DNA of 40,887 bases from an uncultured Neglectibacter sp. (lineage in GTDB: Bacteria > Bacillota > Clostridia > Oscillospirales > Acutalibacteraceae): contig CAJFMJ010000003.1 in NCBI GenBank assembly GCA_904391645.1, positions 1-40,887 on the forward strand, written 5' to 3'. This document shows, piece after piece, positions 26,192 to 33,063 of the stretch (position 1 is its first letter; each line of letters begins with the position of its first letter). Below the pieces are notes generated by a model. The model saw only the letters and a list, made by a program, of their open reading frames with translations, searched no databases and was not told where the DNA came from. Position numbers and translations under genes: made by a program.

Positions 26192-27466
26192 TTACTTGTC
26201 CTCCACCTCGGAGAGCTCTTTCTTGAACAGGTATTTTTCCACTTCTTCCACCATGTTCTGGGGGATCTTCCGCTCCACAGGCAGCAGGGCGGCATTGGCC
26301 ATCTCCTGGGCAAAGGCCAGCACGATGCGGGTGGTCTTGGCCAGGGCCTCGTCAGAGAGGAAGTCCAGGGTGTCGAAACGGTTGTGGATGTACGCCGCGC
26401 CCTGGTTGCCGAACCGGGTGAAGTTCACCCCGGGGATGCCGCTGTCGGCAAAGGGGATGGAGTCGCTGGAGTAGATACCCTGCTTCACCTCAGCAGCAAA
26501 GCCGTGGATCTTCACAAAGTACTCCAGGTAGGTGGCCAGCTTCTCCTCGGCAGTGGCGGCAATGCGGTCGGTGCCCAGCACAGGGCCGCCCACGTCCACG
26601 TTGATCATCAGCAGGTGGTTCTCCAGCTCTTCCTTGTGGCCCTTCACATAGGCCCAGCTGCCCTCCAGGCCGATCTCCTCGGAACCGTACCACATAAACT
26701 TCAGGGTGCGCTTGGGGGGATTCTCTTTGAAGTACCGCAGCACTTCCATGTTGATGACGCTGCCCGCGCCGTTGTCGTACACGCCCTTGGAGAAGTCCAC
26801 GGAATCGTAGTGGGCGCCGAAGGAGATGATCTCTTCCGGCCGCTCGGTGCCCAGCACCGTGGCGATCACGTTGTGGGAAGTCCACTCTTCGGTGTGGCCC
26901 TTCAGGACGATGCGGGCCTTGCAGGCGCCCTTGCGGACCATGTCCATGGCGTCAGCCACCCGTGTGTGGACCATGGGCACATTGCCGAAGGCCCGCAGGG
27001 TGCGGCGCAGCTTCTTGGTGGACAGGTCGGTTTCGTCCCGCTTGTCCCGCAGCTCGCCTTCCATGGACACAATGCCCGCCACGCCGGCCTTCATCAGCTT
27101 GCGGAACAGGGGCAGCCGCACAAAGCCGTTGACCAGCACGATCTTCCCCCGGACGTCCATCAAGTCCACATCGGTGGCGTTGGCCACATAGGCAAACTCA
27201 GCGGTGAGTCCCCCCTCGGGGGTGTTTTCCGCGCACTGGTACCCGGTGACGGGGTACTCCTGATGGAAGGGCTCCAGAATCTCCAGCTTGGCCTCTTCCA
27301 CAATGCCCTGCTCGATCTCAAAGGGCTCAATGATGGCGGGCACACCGATGGCGTCGCACTCCGCTTTCAGGATCTGGGCGGCTTTCTCCTCCTCAGGAGA
27401 GCCGGCAATCCGGGTAAAGCCGATCTTCTTCAGCAGTTCCATCTCCCGCTTCCCACAAATTTCCAT
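26192..27466 (-). CDS. M28-family zinc peptidase
   Basis: Probable aminopeptidase of 424 residues without signal peptide, so cytoplasmic. The two-zinc site can be followed: His and Asp in FGAHYDSVDFSKGVYDNGAGS, the Glu pair in MWYGSEEIGLEGS, Asp in MINVDVGG and the final His in AAYIHNRFDTLDF. A PA-like insert may lie at about 100-190. The start at 27466 has AGGAGG nine bases upstream; a frame starting earlier would lie in the leader. It has its own promoter and a terminator-like leader hairpin. Substrate unknown; the neighbours do not help. Confidence 0.88.
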   Translation of the reverse strand: MEICGKREMELLKKIGFTRIAGSPEEEKAAQILKAECDAIGVPAIIEPFEIEQGIVEEAKLEILEPFHQEYPVTGYQCAENTPEGGLTAEFAYVANATDVDLMDVRGKIVLVNGFVRLPLFRKLMKAGVAGIVSMEGELRDKRDETDLSTKKLRRTLRAFGNVPMVHTRVADAMDMVRKGACKARIVLKGHTEEWTSHNVIATVLGTERPEEIISFGAHYDSVDFSKGVYDNGAGSVINMEVLRYFKENPPKRTLKFMWYGSEEIGLEGSWAYVKGHKEELENHLLMINVDVGGPVLGTDRIAATAEEKLATYLEYFVKIHGFAAEVKQGIYSSDSIPFADSGIPGVNFTRFGNQGAAYIHNRFDTLDFLSDEALAKTTRIVLAFAQEMANAALLPVERKIPQNMVEEVEKYLFKKELSEVEDK

Positions 27467-27494
27467 GATAGGATCCTCCTCTGCATTTTCGATA

Positions 27495-27530
27495 GACAAA
27501 AACCCAACGGCACTCCCACCGTTGGGCTTT
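27495..27530 (-). terminator. Intrinsic terminator between cysS and the M28 gene
   Basis: Minus strand: AAGCCCAACGG/CCGTTGGG stem with an eight-base loop, then TTTTTGTC. It can end cysS transcripts, but it also lies downstream of the M28 promoter and inside that transcript's leader. Confidence 0.85.
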
Positions 27531-27542
27531 TCCTTACACTGT

Positions 27543-27571
27543 ATTTTACTCTTTTAACGGGGTAAAGTCAA
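27543..27571 (-). promoter_or_regulatory. Promoter of the M28 peptidase gene
   Basis: Minus strand: TTGACT (27571-27566), 17-base spacer, TAAAAT (27548-27543). Start expected near 27536, only about ten bases before the terminator hairpin. Confidence 0.7.
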
Positions 27572-27574
27572 TAG

Positions 27575-27840
27575 GCCCGTGCTCGGGTTGAGCAAGTTGC
27601 GGTGCTGGTGCCCGGTGGGCACCGCCCAGCACCGACCGAGGCGGCAGCCGAGAAGCGTGCGCTGCGCTTACTCCCCTTGCGAGGCAACTGTCCCTCGCAG
27701 TCCGCGATTTATGGTGTTTCGGGAAAGGGGAAGAACCCTCCCGCGGCCGCCAGAAAATGGGGAACCCCGTCCAGCCCGTGGCGACTTGCCCCCGCCCTTG
27801 CGGAACGCAAGAGGGCGGATTGACCTGTCCGGTCACGGAC
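27575..27840. repeat. Dispersed hairpin repeat, locus R4 (between M28 gene and cysS)
   Basis: Runs from a small module (GCCCG/CGGGT stem, 27575-27594) to another in opposite orientation (GTCCG/CGGAC, 27821-27840) that contains the cysS stop codon. Between them are a GGTGCTGG/CCAGCACC hairpin (27600-27632), the motif GTGCGCTGCGCTTACTC (27657-27673), and a segment (27655-27840) closely matching R5, with 38 identical bases at 27760-27797. A two-part hairpin CGCCC-TTGCG/CGCAA-GGGCG lies at 27793-27817. No gene is apparent in this 366-base gap. Confidence 0.85.
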
Positions 27841-29251
27841 CCACGTGCCACTCCACGCCGTTCGGGGTATCCTTCATCACCACGTGGCGGGCGGCCAGCT
27901 GGTCGCGGATGGCGTCGGCGGTGGCCCAATCCTTGTTCTTCCGGGCCTCGGCACGTTTGGCGATCAACGCTTCGATCTCCGCGGCTTCCTCAGCGGACAG
28001 CTCCTTCCCGGCGGGTTTCGCCCCCTTGGCCGCGGCTTCCAGCAGGCCCAGGGACAGCACCTGGTCAAAGTCCCCGACAAGGTACCGCTTGGTGGCGTCG
28101 GTCAAATCGGCTTTCAGCACGTCGTACAGCACCGTCAGCCCCAGGGAGGTGTTCAGGTCGTTGCCCAGGGCCTCCTTGAATTTCTCCTGGTAAGGTGCTG
28201 CGGCTTCCAAATCCGGGTCGCCATCGGCTTTCAGGGCAGCGATGCGCTGGACCAGCTTTTGGTACGCCTGGGCGGCGTTGTCCAGGGTTTCAAAGGAGAA
28301 GGTCAGGGGCTTGCGGTAGTGGGACTGGAGGCAGAACAGCCGGTACACCAAGGGGTCGTACCCCTTCTCCTCCAGCAGGGACACCGTCAGGAACCCGCCC
28401 TTGGACTTGCTCATCTTACCCCGGGCGTCGTTGAGGTGGAGCACATGGAACCAGTTTTTGCACCAGGGATGGCCCAGGTAGGCTTCACTTTGGGCGATCT
28501 CGTTGGTGTGGTGGGGGAAGGCGTTGTCAATGCCTCCGCAGTGGATGTCCAGGTACTCCCCCAGCTCCTTCACGGAGATGGCAGAGCACTCAATGTGCCA
28601 TCCGGGGTAGCCCAGGCCCCAGGGGGATTCCCACTTCAGCTCCTGGTCGTCGAACTTGGACTTGGTGAACCACAGCACAAAGTCGGTCTTGTTCCGCTTA
28701 TTGCTGTCCTCTTCCACGCTGTCCCGGACGCCCACGGCCAGGTCCTCGCTGTTTTGGTTGCCGAACACGTAGTAATTTTCCAGCTTGGACGTGTCAAAGT
28801 ACACGTTGCCGCCAGCCTCGTAGGCATAGCCTTTTTCCAGCAGCACCTCCACCATGTGGATGAAATCCGCCACCCGGCTGGTGGCGGGCACCACGGTGTC
28901 GGGCTTGCGGATGTTCAGCTTCTCGCAGTCCTTGAAAAAGGCGTCGGTGTAAAACTGGGCGATCTGCAGCACGGTCTTGTGCTCCCGGCGGGCGCCGGCC
29001 AGCATCTTATCCTCGCCGGTATCCGCGTCGCTGGACAGGTGTCCCACATCGGTGATGTTCATCACCCGGTCCACCTGGTTGCCATCGTACCGGAGGAATT
29101 TTTCCAGCACGTCCTCCATGATGTAGGTGCGCAGGTTGCCGATGTGGGCATAGTGGTACACCGTGGGGCCGCAGGTGTACATTTTCACCTGGCCGGGGGT
29201 GTGGGGCACAAAGGGCTCCTTCTTCTGGGTGAGGGTATTGTAGAGTTCCAT
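27833..29251 (-). CDS. cysS: Cysteinyl-tRNA synthetase
   Basis: Charges tRNA-Cys in the cytoplasm. Class I synthetase of 472 residues: zinc ligand Cys27 in MYTCGPTVY, HIGH motif HIGN (36-39), WHIECSA and FPHHTNEIAQ supplying further ligands, KMSKS in GKMSKSKGG. The start at 29251 has AAAGGATG upstream. It is read with cysE under the Cys T-box. The final codons and stop (GGT CCG TGA) lie within the first stem of repeat R4, so the repeat supplies the end of the gene. Confidence 0.97.
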   Translation of the reverse strand: MELYNTLTQKKEPFVPHTPGQVKMYTCGPTVYHYAHIGNLRTYIMEDVLEKFLRYDGNQVDRVMNITDVGHLSSDADTGEDKMLAGARREHKTVLQIAQFYTDAFFKDCEKLNIRKPDTVVPATSRVADFIHMVEVLLEKGYAYEAGGNVYFDTSKLENYYVFGNQNSEDLAVGVRDSVEEDSNKRNKTDFVLWFTKSKFDDQELKWESPWGLGYPGWHIECSAISVKELGEYLDIHCGGIDNAFPHHTNEIAQSEAYLGHPWCKNWFHVLHLNDARGKMSKSKGGFLTVSLLEEKGYDPLVYRLFCLQSHYRKPLTFSFETLDNAAQAYQKLVQRIAALKADGDPDLEAAAPYQEKFKEALGNDLNTSLGLTVLYDVLKADLTDATKRYLVGDFDQVLSLGLLEAAAKGAKPAGKELSAEEAAEIEALIAKRAEARKNKDWATADAIRDQLAARHVVMKDTPNGVEWHVGP

Positions 29252-29323
29252 ACAGGTTCCATCCTTTCCGCCGGGGCACTCCCGGCACCGTTTCCTTCCA
29301 CCGGCTCTGGGCCGGGTCTTTTT

Positions 29324-29986
29324 TTATCCTTCCTGGGGGGTGGGTTCTTCCAGGCTTTCCACCCGGCGCTGGAGCCGCTCCAGTTCCCCCCGGAGCCTGC
29401 ACAGCTCCATGGACACCGGGTCGGCCACATGGATCTGGTCCAGCTGCTGGCTGGGGTGAACCACCCGCTGGTTGCCGATCTTCACCACCCGGGCAGGGAC
29501 GCCCACAGCGGTGGCGTCCTCAGGCACGGCGTCCAGCACCACAGCGCCGGCAGCCACCCGGGCGTTATCCCCCACGGTAAAGGGGCCCAGCACCTTGGCG
29601 CCCGCGCCCACCAGGACGTTATTCCCCAGGGTGGGGTGGCGCTTGCCCTGATCCTTGCCGGTGCCTCCCAAGGTGACCCCCTGGTACAGGGTGCAGTTGT
29701 CGCCGATCTGGGTGGTTTCGCCGATGACCACGCCCATGCCGTGGTCGATGAACAGCCCCCGGCCGATCTGGGCGGCGGGGTGGATCTCAATGCCGGTTTT
29801 CCGGCGGGAACGCTGGGAGATCCAGCGGGCCAGGAACTTCAAGTTGTGGCGGTAACACCAGTTGGCCTTCCGGTGGGACCGGACCGCCTTAAACCCGGAA
29901 TACAGGAAGAAAACTTCCCACCGGGAACGGGCGGCCGGGTCCCGGTCCATTACCGCGTCCAGGTCCTCTCGAAGCGTGCGAAACAT
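29324..29986 (-). CDS. cysE: Serine O-acetyltransferase
   Basis: Acetylates serine with acetyl-CoA, the first step of cysteine synthesis. The N-terminal helical part is followed by left-handed beta-helix hexapeptide repeats from about residue 65: IEIHPAAQIGRGLFIDHG (catalytic His), VIGETTQIGDNCTLYQGVTLG and HPTLGNNVLVGAGAKVLG. Length 220 is the short clostridial form with a charged C-terminal helix (LRGELERLQRRVESLEE). No cysK lies nearby. It is the first gene behind the T-box, so expression should rise when tRNA-Cys is uncharged. Confidence 0.95.
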   Translation of the reverse strand: MFRTLREDLDAVMDRDPAARSRWEVFFLYSGFKAVRSHRKANWCYRHNLKFLARWISQRSRRKTGIEIHPAAQIGRGLFIDHGMGVVIGETTQIGDNCTLYQGVTLGGTGKDQGKRHPTLGNNVLVGAGAKVLGPFTVGDNARVAAGAVVLDAVPEDATAVGVPARVVKIGNQRVVHPSQQLDQIHVADPVSMELCRLRGELERLQRRVESLEEPTPQEG

Positions 29987-30021
29987 GGCAGCATCCCCTT
30001 TCTCTCAAACGGGACCGGGAT

Positions 30022-30248
30022 AAAAAAACGCCCCCGCAAACGCAACTGCGTTTGCGAAGGCGATGATCACTCGCGGTCCCACTTCGCTTTTAGGCTCGTT
30101 TGGCTGATAACGGCTCCCGCCGGGTGGGGATTTCCCCCCGCCTGCTCCGGAACGCATTTCCCCATCCCCCGGTGGACGGGGCTTGCAGCCGGTGACCCCT
30201 TCTCTCTGGCGCCGGGCGGGACAGGTACTTCTTTCCTTCTTTGCATTT
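30022..30248 (-). promoter_or_regulatory. T-box riboswitch, cysteine-specific, upstream of cysE-cysS
   Basis: Minus-strand leader of about 230 bases. Elements in order: AGAGAG (30207-30202) in Stem I; a distal loop with GGCTGCAAGCC; the Specifier region GAAATGCG with codon UGC for Cys (30156-30154); and the T-box TGGGACCGCG (30081-30072). GCGAAG (30087-30082) can pair with CTTCGC (30059-30054) as antiterminator. The alternative is the terminator at 30062-30029 followed by seven T residues. The T-box variable base is G, which would pair with the usual U73 of tRNA-Cys only by wobble. Confidence 0.87.
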
Positions 30249-30254
30249 GCCCTT

Positions 30255-30283
30255 ATTATATGCGCTTTCCCTCCATTTGTAAA
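30255..30283 (-). promoter_or_regulatory. Promoter of the cysE-cysS operon
   Basis: Minus strand: TTTACA (30283-30278), 17-base spacer, perfect TATAAT (30260-30255). Confidence 0.85.
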
Positions 30284-30287
30284 CCCC

Positions 30288-30550
30288 CCTACTTTCTTGA
30301 AAGAAAGTAGGCAAAGAACTTTTACATCGCGTTTGCGTGCGCTGCGCTTACTCCCCACACTGGGGTTGGCTCCCTCGCAGTCCGCGATTTATAGTGTTTC
30401 CGGAAAAGGGAAGAACCCTTCCGTTGCCGCCGACAAATGGGAACCCCGTCCAGCCCGTGGCGACTTGCCCCCGCCCCTGCCGCAGGCAGAAGGGCGGCGT
30501 GCCCACCGCAGGTGCGGATTGCCCCGTCCGGGCACGGACCCCGCAGGTGC
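30288..30550. repeat. Dispersed hairpin repeat, locus R5, with a 24-bp palindrome at its edge
   Basis: Starts with a perfect palindrome (30288-30311; arm CCTACTTTCTT) five bases from the cysE -35. It continues with GTGCGCTGCGCTTACTC (30337-30353), a CGCAGTCCGCGATTTAT stretch, 38 bases identical to R4 (30439-30476) and the two-part hairpin CGCCC-CTGCC/GGCAG-GGGCG (30472-30496). The small module with stem GTCCG/CGGAC follows at 30520-30539. ATCGCG (30326-30331) and CGCGAT may pair as outer ends of the first half. It fills the gap between the prs terminator and the cysE promoter; no gene seen. Confidence 0.85.
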
Positions 30551-30590
30551 AAAAAAAGTGGCCTTGCGTTCTGCAAAGCCACTGTTTTCG
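30550..30590 (-). terminator. Terminator of the PRPP synthetase gene
   Basis: Minus strand: AGTGGCTTTGC pairs with GCAAGGCCACT (one mismatch) followed by seven T residues. Confidence 0.8.
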
Positions 30591-30618
30591 TTTTTTTAAA
30601 GCCTGCCGGCCCGCTGCT

Positions 30619-31797
30619 TTAGAAAGTCAGCTGGGCGCCTTGCTGCAAGCTGCGCTCCTGGCGGCGGCGCTCCAGCAGGGCGTCGATCTTCTCATGGGGA
30701 TCGATCATGGCAGACACAGACATATCGTGGTTCAAGGCGGAGATGAAGTAGGCAATGTACTTGGAAACATCCACCTCATAGAACCAAGGACGGTTCTTCA
30801 ACGCCTCGGTGCGATAGGTCAGGTTGGAGCCAAACACACCGTCGATCATGCCCTCCTGGTAGGCCTTGTCAAAGGTTTCCAGGCCATTGGTAAAGATGGC
30901 ATAGGTGGCGTAGGTGAAGATCCGCTTGGCGTTGCGCTTCTTCAGGTTGTAGGCAATGTCCAGCATGGACTCGCCGGAGGAAATGATGTCGTCAGACACA
31001 AACACGTCCTTGCCGGCCACGTCGCTGCCCAGGTACTCGTGGGCCACAATGGGGTTGCGGCCGTCCACCATGCGGGAGTAGTCCCGGCGCTTGTAGAACA
31101 TACCCAGCTCGCAGCCCAGCACAGAGGCATAGTACATATTCCGGTTCAGGGCGCCTTCGTCAGGGGAAACCACCATGAAGTCCTCCCGGTCGGTGGACAG
31201 ATCGGGGAACGCCTTGAACATGGCCTTGAGCACCTGGTAAGAGGGCATCAGGTTGTCAAAGCTCATCAGGGGCACCGCGTTGGAAACACGGGGGTCGTGG
31301 GCGTCAAAGGTCACAACACTGTCCACGCCCATGGCTTTCAGCTCTTGCAGGGCGAATGCGCAGTCCAGGGATTCCCGGTAGCTGCGGCGATGCTGCCGCC
31401 CGCCGTACAACAGGGGCATCACCACGTTGATCCGGTGGGCCTTGCCCATGGCAGCCTGGATCAGCCGCTTCAAATCCTGAAAATGGTCGTCAGGGGACAT
31501 ATGGTTTTCCTGGCCAAAATACTTGTAGGTGCAGCTGTAGTTGCCCACATCCACGATGAAGTACAAGTCATAGCCCCGCACAGAGCTGTTCAAAATGCCC
31601 TTGCCGTCCCCCGAAGAGAATCGGGGACAGCTGCAGCCAATCCGGAAGGTGTCGAAGTCCATGCCTGCCTGCTTTGCCCAGCGCACCAGATGCGCCTCGA
31701 TTTTGTCCGCCAGCTCCTCAGCGCCGTTTAAGGCCACAATCCCCAGAGGGGCTACACGGTTTTCAGGGCTGAAAAAAAACTGAGCCGATTGTTCCAT
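30619..31797 (-). CDS. prs: Ribose-phosphate pyrophosphokinase (PRPP synthetase-like, long form)
   Basis: Predicted to make PRPP from ribose 5-phosphate and ATP for nucleotide, His and Trp synthesis. At 392 residues it is longer than the classical ~315. Two phosphoribosyltransferase-like halves are seen: GRQHRRSYRESLDCAFALQ and VVTFDAHDPRVSNAV match the catalytic and metal-binding regions, and VFVSDDIISSGESM occupies the PRPP-loop position, where classical enzymes have DDIIDTAGT. It is therefore a divergent member, and activity should not be taken for granted. Start at 31797, AAAGG upstream. It stands alone between two terminators. Confidence 0.82.
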   Translation of the reverse strand: MEQSAQFFFSPENRVAPLGIVALNGAEELADKIEAHLVRWAKQAGMDFDTFRIGCSCPRFSSGDGKGILNSSVRGYDLYFIVDVGNYSCTYKYFGQENHMSPDDHFQDLKRLIQAAMGKAHRINVVMPLLYGGRQHRRSYRESLDCAFALQELKAMGVDSVVTFDAHDPRVSNAVPLMSFDNLMPSYQVLKAMFKAFPDLSTDREDFMVVSPDEGALNRNMYYASVLGCELGMFYKRRDYSRMVDGRNPIVAHEYLGSDVAGKDVFVSDDIISSGESMLDIAYNLKKRNAKRIFTYATYAIFTNGLETFDKAYQEGMIDGVFGSNLTYRTEALKNRPWFYEVDVSKYIAYFISALNHDMSVSAMIDPHEKIDALLERRRQERSLQQGAQLTF

Positions 31798-32040
31798 GAT
31801 GCTGCCTTTCCTTTCTTTTCCGTTTTGGAAAAACACAGTATTTGCCCGGCACGGGCTTTCCTTTGCCGCGCCTTTTCTTAATAAAATCTTAACATATATC
31901 CAGGCGGTTTTCTACAAAAACCCACATCTTTTTCTATTTTTTCCGTACCGAACAATTTTCCGCCTGTTTTTTCAGCCAGTTTTGTGATTCCCCTCTGTAG
32001 GTTTCCCCTCTTTTTTGCAAAAACGCTCTGTTGTAAAACC
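31798..32040. other. AT-richer spacer upstream of prs
   Basis: About 240 bases with no reading frame of note. The minus strand should hold the prs promoter; the best candidate is TTGTAG with TGTTAA 17 bases on, near 31918-31890, which is weak. No repeat or structured RNA recognised. Confidence 0.35.
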
Positions 32041-32075
32041 AAAAAAAGCCTGCCGCAGCTTGCGGCAGGCTTTTT
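32041..32075 (-). terminator. Terminator of the opp operon
   Basis: Very stable stem: AAAAAGCCTGCCGCA pairs with TGCGGCAGGCTTTTT around a three-base loop, T-rich on both strands. It lies directly after oppF. Confidence 0.92.
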
Positions 32076-32088
32076 GAAACCCTCGTCT

Positions 32089-33063
32089 TTACTTTTGGGG
32101 CTGCACCAGATGGCAGGCCACAAAGTGGCCGGGAGTGATCTCCTGCAGGGGAGGCTTGCTCTCTTTGCACTGGTCGCAGACCTTGGGGCAACGGCCGGCA
32201 AAGTTGCAGCCCTTGGGGGTGTTGATGGGGCTGGGCACGTCGCCGGAAATGATGATCCGCTGCTTCTGGGCCTCCTGGCTGGGGTCCGGGATGGGCACGG
32301 CCGACAGCAGGGCCTGGGAATAGGGGTGCAGGGTGTTCTTGTACAGCTCGTCGGAGCTGGCCAGCTCCACCACATTGCCCAGGTACATCACGGCGATCCG
32401 GTCGGAAATGTACTTGACGATGTTCAGGTCGTGGGCGATGAACAGGTAGGTCAGGCCCAAACGCTCCTGGAGTTCCGCCAGCAGGTTGATCACCTGGGAC
32501 TGGATGGACACGTCCAAAGCAGAAATGGGCTCGTCGCACACAATGAATTCCGGCTCGATGGCCAAGGCGCGGGCAATGCCGATACGCTGCCGCTGGCCGC
32601 CGGAGAACTCGTGGGGGAAACGGTTGGCGTGTTCGCGGTTGAGGCCCACCATCTCCAACAGCTCGTACACCCGCTCCTTGCGGCGCTTGGCGTCGTACAT
32701 ATTGTGGATCTCCATGCCCTCTTGGATGATGGAGGAAACCGTCATACGGGGGTCCAGGGAGGCGTAGGGGTCCTGGAAGATGATCTGGGCCACCTTGGAG
32801 TAATTGAAGCGGTCCTTGGCGTGCTTCAGGTTCACCTGCTTGCCCTTGTAAGTCAGCTTGCCGTGGGTGGGAGGGTAAATGCCCATGGCCACACGGCCCA
32901 GCGTGGACTTGCCGCAGCCGGACTCGCCCACCAGGCCCATGGTTTCACCCTTGTGGATGTCAAAGCTCACGTGGTCCACAGCCTTCAGCGTGCCGCCGGA
33001 CACTTTAAAGTATTTGCAGATGTCCTCCAGGGAGAGGAGCACCTCGTTATTCTTAGTCGACAT
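32089..33063 (-). CDS. oppF: Oligopeptide ABC transporter ATP-binding protein OppF
   Basis: Second ATPase of the peptide importer, 324 residues. Walker A GESGCGKST, signature FSGGQRQRIGIARAL, Walker B EFIVCDEPISALD and H loop IAHDLNIV are present. The C-terminal oligopeptide-transporter domain has the Cys cluster CNFAGRCPKVCDQC that binds an iron-sulfur cluster in related proteins. Start at 33063 with AGGGGAGA upstream, overlapping oppD by 11 bp. It is the last gene of oppABCDF. Confidence 0.95.
   Translation of the reverse strand: MSTKNNEVLLSLEDICKYFKVSGGTLKAVDHVSFDIHKGETMGLVGESGCGKSTLGRVAMGIYPPTHGKLTYKGKQVNLKHAKDRFNYSKVAQIIFQDPYASLDPRMTVSSIIQEGMEIHNMYDAKRRKERVYELLEMVGLNREHANRFPHEFSGGQRQRIGIARALAIEPEFIVCDEPISALDVSIQSQVINLLAELQERLGLTYLFIAHDLNIVKYISDRIAVMYLGNVVELASSDELYKNTLHPYSQALLSAVPIPDPSQEAQKQRIIISGDVPSPINTPKGCNFAGRCPKVCDQCKESKPPLQEITPGHFVACHLVQPQK

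Noticed and set aside
29299-29327. Terminator-like hairpin with a T-run between cysE and cysS
   Set aside because: The T-run is on the plus strand, where no gene is read; on the coding strand the hairpin is preceded by A residues and would not terminate cysE-cysS.
27845-30310. An 821-codon open frame on the plus strand across cysS and cysE
   Set aside because: It is antisense to two well-identified genes; its product is His/Gly/Val-rich low complexity, as expected from reading GC-rich codons backwards.
14159-30550. Insertion sequence with transposase explaining the repeats
   Set aside because: No transposase-like frame is present at any of the five loci; if mobile, the elements must be moved from elsewhere.
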